The notes beneath the pieces are model-generated. The model was not told where the DNA came from and searched no databases. It was given only the letters and a program-made list of their open reading frames with translations. 64,000 bases of DNA from CAWANP01 sp963783445 (lineage in GTDB: Bacteria > Chloroflexota > Anaerolineae > JAAYZQ01), in contig CAWANP010000006.1 in the NCBI GenBank assembly GCA_963783445.1, positions 248,001-312,000 on the forward strand, read 5' to 3'. Of this stretch, positions 57,565 to 64,000 are shown in pieces. A program made the position numbers and the translations under genes. Positions within the stretch are counted from its first letter, which is position 1; every line of letters begins with the position of its first letter.

Positions 57565-58437
57565 ATGATGATTGTTGTCGCAAGTGGTAAAGGCGGTACG
57601 GGCAAGACCACCGTCGCAACCAGTCTGGCGCTGTCGATGACAGCGGATCGATCCGCCAGCTCTACCAATCCGCTTTTCCTGGACTGCGACGTAGAAGAAC
57701 CCAACGCCGCTCTCTTTCTCCAACCAAAGCTGGACCACCGCGAGGAGGTCGGTATCCTGATCCCCGAGGTGGACTATGCCAAGTGTACCTTCTGTGGCCG
57801 CTGTGCCGAGGTCTGTGTTTGGCATGCCATCGCTGTGGTAGGCGAAAGGGTGCTCATCTTCCCCGAACTGTGCCACGGCTGTGGCAGTTGTACCCTCAAC
57901 TGCCCGGAGGAAGCGATTCACGAGGTACTCAACGTCACGGGCACTCTGGAATCAGGCCCCGCGGGGCTGTTAGATTTCGCCCAGGGCACGTTGGATGTGG
58001 GTCAGGCCATGCCGGTACCCATCATCCACCAGCTCAAGAAGAAATATGGGGGCACAACAGATGAGCGTGTGGTGATCGTCGACTCGTCGCCCGGCACATC
58101 GTGCCCTGTGGTCGAGTCGATGCGCGATGCCGACTTTGTGCTGATGGTCACCGAGCCAACGCCCTTTGGCTTGCATGACCTGCGCCTGGCGGTGGAGGTC
58201 GCCCGTGATGAGCTTGGCCTGCGGGTCGGTGTCGTCATCAACCGGGATGGTGTCGGCGACCAGGGTGTGGAGGAGTACTGCGCCCGCGAGAGCATCCCAA
58301 TCCTCATGCGCATCCCGCTCGACCGCCGCATTGCGGAAGCTATCTCGGGTGGTAAGCCGCTGGTGGAGGCGCTGCCCGAGTATCGCCCCCGCTTTGTCAG
58401 ACTCTATGAACAGATCGCCCAGGAGGTGGCTCTATGA
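57565..58437 (+). CDS. MinD-type ATPase with inserted ferredoxin domain 1
   Basis: 290 aa. The P-loop is VVASGKGGTGKTTVATSLA. A 2[4Fe-4S] ferredoxin is inserted (CTFCGRCAEVC and CHGCGSCTLNCP). The later motif DSSPGTSCPVVESMRD is the usual nucleotide-sensing segment with a Cys. The architecture matches the paired ATPases of orange-protein gene sets. The stop overlaps the next start (ATGA), so both ATPases are made together. Likely role: energy-dependent metal-cluster handling. Confidence 0.9.
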   Translation: MMIVVASGKGGTGKTTVATSLALSMTADRSASSTNPLFLDCDVEEPNAALFLQPKLDHREEVGILIPEVDYAKCTFCGRCAEVCVWHAIAVVGERVLIFPELCHGCGSCTLNCPEEAIHEVLNVTGTLESGPAGLLDFAQGTLDVGQAMPVPIIHQLKKKYGGTTDERVVIVDSSPGTSCPVVESMRDADFVLMVTEPTPFGLHDLRLAVEVARDELGLRVGVVINRDGVGDQGVEEYCARESIPILMRIPLDRRIAEAISGGKPLVEALPEYRPRFVRLYEQIAQEVAL

Positions 58438-59318
58438 AGCAATTGGTGATCCTCAGCGGAAAGGGCGGCACGGGCAAGACCTCAGTGGTGGCCGCCCTGG
58501 CTCACCTGGCTTCGCAAGAGAGGCCCATCGTCTTGGCCGACGCCGACGTGGATGCCGCCAATCTGGGCCTTGTCCTGGACCCGACCCAGGTGGAAGAACA
58601 CGTCTTCATGGGCGGGCAGGTGGCCATCATTGACCCGGACCTGTGTGGACTGTGCGGGCGCTGCCATGAGGTCTGCCGGTTCGACGCTGTCATCCCTGGC
58701 GACGACACCTACCGCGTGGACGCGCTGGCCTGCGAGGGCTGTGCTGCCTGCGTGACCCAGTGCCCGGAAGAGGCCATTCACTGTGAGGAGCAACATGCCG
58801 GGCTCTGGTTCCGATCGGACACACGCTACGGGCCGTTGTTTCACGCCCACTTGTTCGCTGCACAGGAGAACTCGGGCAAGTTGGTGACCTTGGTCAAACA
58901 GCACGGCCGGCTGCTGGCTCTGGACGAGGGCCGCGACCTGCTTTTCGTGGACGGCCCGCCCGGCATCGGCTGCCCGGTCATTTCAGCCAGTGCGGGTGCA
59001 GACCTGGCCCTGCTGGTGGTGGAGCCTACCGTGTCCGGTATCCACGATCTGGAACGAGCACTGGGTACGGTGAACCACTTTGGTGTGCCCGCGCTGGTGT
59101 GTATCAACAAGGCGGATCTCAGCCCCACCTATACGACTGCCATCGAAGCCTACTGCGCCTCCGTGGGGATCGAGGTGGTGGGCAAATTGCCCTACGACAC
59201 CATCGTCACTGAGGCCATGGTCCAGGGGCAGCCGGTAACCGCCTACCAGCCCAAGGGGGCAATGACAGGGGCGCTGGCGGAAATGTGGCTGAATGTCAGC
59301 GCACGACTGGAGGAGTAG
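58434..59318 (+). CDS. MinD-type ATPase with inserted ferredoxin domain 2
   Basis: 294 aa. P-loop LSGKGGTGKTSVVAAL; acidic segment LADADVDAANLGLVL; ferredoxin CGLCGRCHEVC and CEGCAACVTQCP; VDGPPGIGCPVISASAG follows. A close paralogue of the preceding gene, and the two probably form a heterodimer, as in orange-protein systems. The next gene starts one base after the stop. Confidence 0.9.
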   Translation: MKQLVILSGKGGTGKTSVVAALAHLASQERPIVLADADVDAANLGLVLDPTQVEEHVFMGGQVAIIDPDLCGLCGRCHEVCRFDAVIPGDDTYRVDALACEGCAACVTQCPEEAIHCEEQHAGLWFRSDTRYGPLFHAHLFAAQENSGKLVTLVKQHGRLLALDEGRDLLFVDGPPGIGCPVISASAGADLALLVVEPTVSGIHDLERALGTVNHFGVPALVCINKADLSPTYTTAIEAYCASVGIEVVGKLPYDTIVTEAMVQGQPVTAYQPKGAMTGALAEMWLNVSARLEE

Positions 59319-59319
59319 G

Positions 59320-59625
59320 ATGGACATACACTCGATCGAACTCAAACAGGCCATCATTGAGGGGCTGAATCAGGTCATCGACCCGGAGACAGGCGTGGAT
59401 GTGATCCGCATGCGGCTCATCGAAGATCTGCAAGTCGACAGCGGGACAGGCCTCGTGCGCTACAAGTTCCGGCCTTCGTCACCCCTCTGCCCACTGGCCG
59501 TCACGCTCGTCCTGAACATCCGAGCTGCGGTGGCCCAGGTTCCTGGTGTCAGAGAGCAGGAGATAGAAGTAGTGGGTTATGTGGGGGCCGAGGAACTGAA
59601 TGCGATGCTGAGAGAGAGTCCCTGA
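59320..59625 (+). CDS. DUF59/MIP18-type Fe-S assembly protein
   Basis: 101 aa. VIDPETGVDVIRMRLIEDL and YKFRPSSPLCPLAVTLVLNI match the MIP18/SufT domain, including the single conserved Cys. It is a second, stand-alone DUF59 unit beside the Mrp fusion. AGGAGTAGG precedes the ATG. Confidence 0.88.
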   Translation: MDIHSIELKQAIIEGLNQVIDPETGVDVIRMRLIEDLQVDSGTGLVRYKFRPSSPLCPLAVTLVLNIRAAVAQVPGVREQEIEVVGYVGAEELNAMLRESP

Positions 59626-59637
59626 GCGGAGGATGCC

Positions 59638-59835
59638 ATGTGCCAAGCAACGGTTTTTTTGTCCAAGAACGGCCAGGAAGAGGAGATCATGCGGGATCTG
59701 GTCCTATTGGAACCGGTAGAGGATGGTCTGCGTTTGCAGGCATTTTTCGAGGAACCCGTGGTTGTCAAGGCCAGGGTGAGCCGCATTGACTTTCTGAAAC
59801 ACTCGGTCACGCTGGTGCCAACGGAGGGAGCATAG
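59638..59835 (+). CDS. CooT-family nickel-binding protein
   Basis: 65 aa. The N-terminal MCQATVFL matches the CooT family, in which Cys2 at the start binds nickel. VEDGLRLQAFFEEP and IDFLKHSVTLVP fit the small beta-barrel. In Rhodospirillum CooT helps supply Ni to carbon monoxide dehydrogenase. No CODH gene is in the window, so the target is unknown. Confidence 0.78.
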   Translation: MCQATVFLSKNGQEEEIMRDLVLLEPVEDGLRLQAFFEEPVVVKARVSRIDFLKHSVTLVPTEGA

Positions 59836-59836
59836 G

Positions 59837-60073
59837 ATGGCAGCCATGACCGGACGGGACAAGCTGATAGCAATGCTGCCTCACTGGATCGAGCACAATG
59901 TCGAACACGCCACCCAGTTCCGTCTTTGGGCGGGGATGGCAGCCGAAGCGGAAGCTGATATCGAGATGGCGGCAGCTCGGATGGAATCAGCCAACGATGC
60001 GTTGGCGGCGGCACTGGAGAAGTTGGGTGGGTCGATGGCAGATCATGTGCATCCCCATCCACACGACTGCTGA
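59837..60073 (+). CDS. Small His-rich protein, possible metal binder
   Basis: 78 aa, mostly helical (DKLIAMLPHWIEHNVEHATQF). The C-terminus is HVHPHPHDC, with four His and one Cys in nine residues, a plausible Ni or Zn site. It starts one base after the CooT-like stop (TAGGATGG), so it is co-translated. I do not recognise a named family. Confidence 0.7.
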   Translation: MAAMTGRDKLIAMLPHWIEHNVEHATQFRLWAGMAAEAEADIEMAAARMESANDALAAALEKLGGSMADHVHPHPHDC

Positions 60074-60104
60074 CTGGGACCGTGGGGAAGGAGGTGATCT
60101 GAGA

Positions 60105-60623
60105 GTGATTGTCATCAACGTGGACCGCTGCAATGGCTGCGGCGCGTGCGTGGAGGCTTGTCCAACGGGCGCCGTTTACCTGGACGGTGGCAGGGCGGCA
60201 GTAGACCAAAGGCTCTGCCGCGACTGCGAGGCCTGCATTGCCGCCTGCCCCACAGAAGCCATCTCTTTCGCCATGCCCTCAGAACCTGCTGCCGATCCGG
60301 TCCGTGTGCCGGCTCTGCGGCCCGAGCCGCAAGTCATTCAGGTCAAGACCGGGCCTGCGCCGGTACCTCTCCGGGCCAGCGTTTTGCCGGTTGTCGGTGG
60401 CGCCCTGGTCTGGGCTGGGCGCGAGATCCTGCCCCGGCTGGCGGACTATTTCCTGCGCGATCTGGACCGCCGGCTGGAGAGCAAGCAATCGCCGGTTACC
60501 CGGCAGAGCAAGCCAGACGGTGGTTCCCGGGCCCGTGGCGGGGGGAGCGCGGCCGTGGCCGGCGCCGGCGCCGGCGCGGCGCCTAATCAGGTCAGGAAAT
60601 ACTTTGAAGAAGGAACAAGATGA
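60105..60623 (+). CDS. Ferredoxin with long C-terminal tail
   Basis: 172 aa. Two clusters: CNGCGACVEACP and CRDCEACIAACP, in the first 60 residues. A variable Pro-rich linker, an amphipathic helix (LVWAGREILPRLADYFLRDL) and a Gly/Ala-rich tail follow. The GTG at 60105 follows GGAGGTG. Its stop overlaps the next gene (ATGA). The tail helix may mediate membrane or partner binding. Confidence 0.85.
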   Translation: MIVINVDRCNGCGACVEACPTGAVYLDGGRAAVDQRLCRDCEACIAACPTEAISFAMPSEPAADPVRVPALRPEPQVIQVKTGPAPVPLRASVLPVVGGALVWAGREILPRLADYFLRDLDRRLESKQSPVTRQSKPDGGSRARGGGSAAVAGAGAGAAPNQVRKYFEEGTR

Positions 60624-61351
60624 ACGCCATTGACACGTTGTTGAATAGCCTGCAAGCGGACGTACCGGTGCGACAGGTTCTGGTCGGGGCCTTCTGGACA
60701 GCGGTGGTTCTGGGCACCGAGCCACTACGATGTGGCCTGGCCTCTACTCTGCGCGCAGAGAGCCACGAAGCAGGACCGCCAGTGCCGGAGGCAGGTCGCC
60801 TGCTGGAATACAGCGGGCGGGAGCTGGCCGAGTGGCTTCGCTCCCCCAGCATTCTGAGGGCCAGCATCGGCATGGCGGCCTTCAATGCCCTGCTGGAAGT
60901 GGATGAGGCAGCCTGCACCCAGGTGAATGCCGAGAATGTGATTCTACAGCGCGCAGCCGGGCGCCGGGTGGCCATCATCGGTCACTTCCCCTTTGTGGAG
61001 CGGGTGCGCCAGGCAGCGGACACCTGCTGGGTACTGGAACTGCGCCCTCGCGCCGGTGACCTTTCCGCCGGGCAGGCGGTAGAGATTCTTCCCCAGGCAG
61101 ATGTGGTGGCGCTCACCGGCACCTCGCTCCTCAATCATACCTTTGACGACCTGGTCAGTCTGTGCCGGCCTGAAGCATTTGTGGTCCTGCTCGGGGCCAG
61201 CGCCCCGCTGTCGCCGGTCCTGTTCGAGTACGGCATCGATGCCATATCCGGGACGCGGGTGGTGGATGTGGCCGCAGCACTGCAGACCGTAGGCCAGGCA
61301 GCCACCTTTCGCCAGATACGGGGCAAGCGGCTGCTGACCATGATGCGATGA
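60620..61351 (+). CDS. DUF364-family protein
   Basis: 243 aa. An N-terminal small domain precedes a Rossmann-like C-terminal domain: RRVAIIGHFPFVERV, LELRPRAGD, ADVVALTGTSLLNHTFDDLV and VVLLGASAPLSPVLFEYGID, typical of DUF364 (often annotated as heavy-metal chelation). In other genomes DUF364 proteins accompany metal transport genes. Enzyme role unknown. Confidence 0.85.
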   Translation: MNAIDTLLNSLQADVPVRQVLVGAFWTAVVLGTEPLRCGLASTLRAESHEAGPPVPEAGRLLEYSGRELAEWLRSPSILRASIGMAAFNALLEVDEAACTQVNAENVILQRAAGRRVAIIGHFPFVERVRQAADTCWVLELRPRAGDLSAGQAVEILPQADVVALTGTSLLNHTFDDLVSLCRPEAFVVLLGASAPLSPVLFEYGIDAISGTRVVDVAAALQTVGQAATFRQIRGKRLLTMMR

Positions 61352-61400
61352 GAGCCCAAAAAGAACGGATGACAAGAATACCATAGGAGGCCCGATTCGG

Positions 61401-61838
61401 ATGAAGAAGCTTGGGATCATTATTTGCCATCGCTATCAAAGCTGTGCAGGCGGCAAGTGCCTGCGTTCCCTGCGCAACCGGGAAGGAGCCTTTGCCCGCT
61501 ATCAGGGTGAGGAGATCGAACTGGTTGGCTACACGACCTGCGGGGGTTGCCCGGGTGGCAACATAGAGTACGCTCCCGCCGAGATGAAAAAGAACGGCGC
61601 AGAGATCGTTCACCTGGCGACGGGTCTGGTGGTTGGCTATCCGCCCTGCCCGCACCTGCAGGACTTTTGCGAATTCATCCCGGCCAAGTACGGGCTGGAG
61701 GTCGTAGTCGGCACCCATCCAATCCCCCAGAACTACTATCTGACCCACCAGGCGCTGGGGACCTGGCAGCCGGCCGGGTGGCAGGAACTCATCCAGGACG
61801 TCTTGCCGGACGAAGAGATGCGCCTGGCCTATGACTGA
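61401..61838 (+). CDS. CGGC-domain metal-binding protein
   Basis: 145 aa. The diagnostic motif TTCGGCPGG is present, with further Cys in YQSCAGGKC and PPCPHL plus His. CGGC proteins are putative metal-binding proteins of anaerobes. AGGAGG precedes the ATG at a suitable distance. Confidence 0.88.
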   Translation: MKKLGIIICHRYQSCAGGKCLRSLRNREGAFARYQGEEIELVGYTTCGGCPGGNIEYAPAEMKKNGAEIVHLATGLVVGYPPCPHLQDFCEFIPAKYGLEVVVGTHPIPQNYYLTHQALGTWQPAGWQELIQDVLPDEEMRLAYD

Positions 61839-61921
61839 GGCTGGACGCGGGTGAGCGATTTGCCGCGATTCGATGACCCTGACGTACGGTCTGGCAAGCA
61901 CTGGAGGCTCTTTCACACAGC

Positions 61922-62776
61922 ATGTGGCTCAAAAGCATTCTCATTGCCTTGGGTGTGATCACTGTTGGCTCAATCGCTACGGTTCTGGTCAGCAGGGATC
62001 GCTTTGATAGAGAAAATGCCGGCCTCGTGGGCGACCTGCTCTCCAGCGCCAGTCCCGGGGCTGATCGCCGCTTTAGCAGTGATGACCTCGCCGGGCTGCC
62101 CGAGCCGGTACAGAACTACCTGGCGCACGTGCTCACAGAGGGACAGCCCTACGTGAAAACGGTTCGTCTGCGGCAGCGTGGTGAATTCCGCCTGGGCGAT
62201 GCGACAGCGCCCTGGAAACCGCTCAGTGCAACACAGCACTTCACGGTCGATCCTCCCGGCTTTGTCTGGGACGCCAGGGTGGTGATCTTGCCGCTGCTGC
62301 CGGTTCGTGTCGTGGATATGTACAAGGCGGGCGACGGAGCCCTACGCGCCAAAATCCTGTCCACCGTCCCTGTTGCCAATGCCGCGACGAGTCCTGAACT
62401 GAATTCGGGCGAGTTGATGCGCTACCTGGCCGAGGCCGTTTGGTTTCCCACCGCCTTCTTGCCTGGGCAAGGTGTCGTCTGGGAGCCGGTAGACCAGCGG
62501 TCGGCCATCGCCACCATCGAACACCTGGGTACAAAGGTCTCGCTCCTATTCTGCTTCAACAGCCAGAATGAAGTGGAGCGTGTGTTTGCCGCGGACCGGT
62601 ACAGAGACGTGGATGGCGCTTATGAGCCTACTCCGTGGACCGGCCATTTCGGCGACTATCAGCTCAGGAACGGCATGTTGATCCCGATTGACGGTGAAGT
62701 AGCGTGGAATCTGCCCGCAGGCGATCTGAGCTACTGGCGGGGATATCTGGAAGAGATCGAGCACCAGCCCGAGTGA
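61922..62776 (+). CDS. DUF6544-family protein
   Basis: 284 aa. A single N-terminal membrane helix (SILIALGVITVGSIATVLV) anchors a beta-rich domain. The text LPEPVQNYLAHVL, TQHFTVDPPGFVWDARV, YLAEAVWFPTAFLP and TPWTGHFGDY is characteristic of DUF6544. Function unknown. It is in line with, but not overlapping, the metal operon. Confidence 0.82.
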   Translation: MWLKSILIALGVITVGSIATVLVSRDRFDRENAGLVGDLLSSASPGADRRFSSDDLAGLPEPVQNYLAHVLTEGQPYVKTVRLRQRGEFRLGDATAPWKPLSATQHFTVDPPGFVWDARVVILPLLPVRVVDMYKAGDGALRAKILSTVPVANAATSPELNSGELMRYLAEAVWFPTAFLPGQGVVWEPVDQRSAIATIEHLGTKVSLLFCFNSQNEVERVFAADRYRDVDGAYEPTPWTGHFGDYQLRNGMLIPIDGEVAWNLPAGDLSYWRGYLEEIEHQPE

Positions 62777-62813
62777 CAGGGAGGGCTACGCTCTACCAGC
62801 AAAGGAGCCTTGC

Positions 62814-63254
62814 GTGGTACATCAAGGAGACACAGCAACCGTCGAACACGAGACAGAGCTTCGCTATTCGGCCAAAGTGATCGATCTAGCCCTCGAACCC
62901 AAGAATCAGGGCCGCATGGCTGAGCCAGATGTCTATGGGATCATTCGTGGCTGCTGTGGCGATACGATGGAGATCTATTTGCGGCTGGATGGTGACCGGA
63001 TCAGCGAAGCTACCTTCATGACCGACGGCCTCGAGCCGGCTTTGGCGTGCGGCAGCATGCTCACCACAATGGTGCAGGGGCTGTCGCTGGATGAGGCCGG
63101 CATAATCGGACCGGGGGAGTTGATCATCGCTCTGGATGGTTTGCCCAGGGCAAAAATGCACTGCGCCAGCCTGGCAGTAAATACACTGCAAGAGGCGATT
63201 GCTGAATGGTTCACAGATGGAGCGAGCCAAGGCGAAGTGCAGTTCGACTGGTAA
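62814..63254 (+). CDS. IscU/NifU-like scaffold protein
   Basis: 146 aa. Three Cys occur in the IscU order: GCCGDTMEIYL, LACGSMLTTM and AKMHCASLAVNTLQEAI. GRMAEPDVYG replaces the usual NVG segment. The Asp after the first Cys (CGD), needed for cluster transfer, is kept. It would build or hold an Fe-S (or other metal-sulfur) cluster for the system. GTG start after AAAGGAG. Confidence 0.83.
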   Translation: MVHQGDTATVEHETELRYSAKVIDLALEPKNQGRMAEPDVYGIIRGCCGDTMEIYLRLDGDRISEATFMTDGLEPALACGSMLTTMVQGLSLDEAGIIGPGELIIALDGLPRAKMHCASLAVNTLQEAIAEWFTDGASQGEVQFDW

Positions 63255-63336
63255 AGGCTGTAGTCCTGTACCCTGACCATCACTGGCAACGCAGTAGAGA
63301 GGGACAGCCTGGTCACATCCCTCGGCATTGGAGCCT

Positions 63337-64000
63337 ATGAATATAACAAGGATCGCCCGGCGCGGGATCGATTTCGCACGACGTCAAACGCCCAACTTCA
63401 AGCTCATGTTGAGCCGCCGGACCTTGCATGGACTGGCCACGGGCCTCACCACGCAATATACCTCCATCTATGCCACATTGCTGGGGGCCAACGCGGTACA
63501 ACTGGGGTCGCTGAACAGCGCGGGCAACACCGTGAGCGCCCTGGCCTCCTTGCCCGCTGGCTGGTCTATCGATTACTATAGCCTGAAGAACGTGTTTCTC
63601 ATCGGCGCCGCACTACTGGCGGCGTCCAGCTTGTTATACTTTGCGGCTCCTTTCTGGACCTGGCTCTATGTCGCGATTATCATTTACTATCTGGGCTCGC
63701 GTATCACCTGTACCGCCTGCACCGTCACCTGCGCCGGAGAGTTGCGGAACGAGGGGCGGGCTACCGGGCGCGGTCTCTGCCGGACGCTGGCTTCGCCCAT
63801 AGCAATCGTTACCCCAATGCTGGCGGCCTGGCTCATCTCGCGGTTTGGCGGCATCAGTGTGGAGGGCATTCGCCCCCTCTTTGCCATCCAGGCGCTCATC
63901 TTTGGGCTCATCTTTGTGCTCTTGCTGACCCGCTTGTCCGCGACCAAGGCCCTCAACGGCCACGACAGCCGCCACCGGGTTCTCTCGAGCTTTGCCCAGG
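63337..64000 (+). CDS. MFS transporter, 3' end missing
   Basis: 221 codons to the window edge. At least five hydrophobic helices are seen, with LHGLATGLTTQYTSIYATLLGANAVQLG and SLPAGWSIDYYSLKN (the MFS loop between helices 2 and 3, D and R/K-type motif A). The start ATG at 63337 follows GGAG. Substrate unknown; linkage to the metal-cluster set is by position only. Confidence 0.8.
   Translation, partial: MNITRIARRGIDFARRQTPNFKLMLSRRTLHGLATGLTTQYTSIYATLLGANAVQLGSLNSAGNTVSALASLPAGWSIDYYSLKNVFLIGAALLAASSLLYFAAPFWTWLYVAIIIYYLGSRITCTACTVTCAGELRNEGRATGRGLCRTLASPIAIVTPMLAAWLISRFGGISVEGIRPLFAIQALIFGLIFVLLLTRLSATKALNGHDSRHRVLSSFAQ

Overview
The window is about 64 kb of GC-rich bacterial DNA. No rRNA, tRNA or other taxonomic marker is visible, so the source is inferred. 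The gene mix suggests an anaerobic Chloroflexota lineage (Anaerolineae or Caldilineae-like): a MalT-type LuxR regulator, many URO-D-family paralogues in sugar loci, HisKA_3/NarL pairs, a PadR-Mrp-ferredoxin-NifX cluster, and DUF6544, CGGC and DUF364 proteins. About twenty single-base frameshifts interrupt otherwise well-conserved proteins, nearly all in the first 35 kb. This points to draft-quality sequence or, less likely, a locus in decay.

Region 1 (1-5.8 kb, mostly minus strand) holds the 5' end of a small gene, a MalT-like regulator with one frameshift, a PIN-toxin relic, a sorbitol-type dehydrogenase over a LamG-domain remnant, and an MNT/HEPN toxin-antitoxin pair.

Region 2 (5.8-39 kb) is a deoxyhexose (probably L-fucose and/or L-rhamnose) utilisation locus. 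A long minus-strand series runs from a LacI-type regulator fused to a URO-D domain (29.07 kb) down to L-fucose isomerase and a rho-independent terminator (5.8 kb). It includes a ribose-type (CUT2) ABC transporter whose binding protein carries three tandem, nearly identical ligand domains, and a CUT1 transporter without its ATPase. It also encodes four stand-alone URO-D-family proteins plus a distant relative, a rhamnose-mutarotase-like protein, a creatininase-family protein, an aldo/keto reductase, a fuconolactonase-like amidohydrolase and a zinc dehydrogenase. A consensus promoter with four abutting LacI-type half-palindromic sites lies at 29.11-29.21 kb. Divergent from it run EtfB, EtfA and a GlcD/lactate-dehydrogenase-type flavoprotein, then an acetamidase/formamidase. 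A second minus-strand operon (39.2-33.9 kb) adds a beta-propeller protein, a GarR-type dehydrogenase, a UxaA-type dehydratase, a TIM-barrel isomerase and an SDR. Together these fit the non-phosphorylating route from deoxyhexose through lactone, aldonate and keto-deoxy-aldonate to pyruvate plus lactate, with Etf/GlcD re-oxidising lactate.

Region 3 (39.5-48.8 kb) holds VapBC with a readable promoter and operator, a deaminase, thymidylate synthase, M14 and S9 peptidases, an Asp/Glu racemase-family protein, an alpha-toroid protein and a small membrane protein. Region 4 (48.8-53 kb) is regulatory: a RsbRD-PAS histidine kinase, a NarL response regulator, an eight-unit 40-bp tandem hairpin array, a receiver-only protein and a PadR regulator. 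The last two share a duplicated promoter module.

Region 5 (53-64 kb, plus strand, no frameshift seen) is an iron-sulfur/metal-cluster operon. It contains Mrp, ferredoxins, two NifX-like proteins, a CDF exporter fused to a NifX-like domain, two MinD ATPases with inserted ferredoxin domains, a DUF59 protein, a CooT-like nickel protein, a His-rich protein, DUF364, CGGC, DUF6544 and IscU-like proteins, and the start of an MFS transporter. It resembles the orange-protein (ORP) gene sets of sulfate reducers but is larger.
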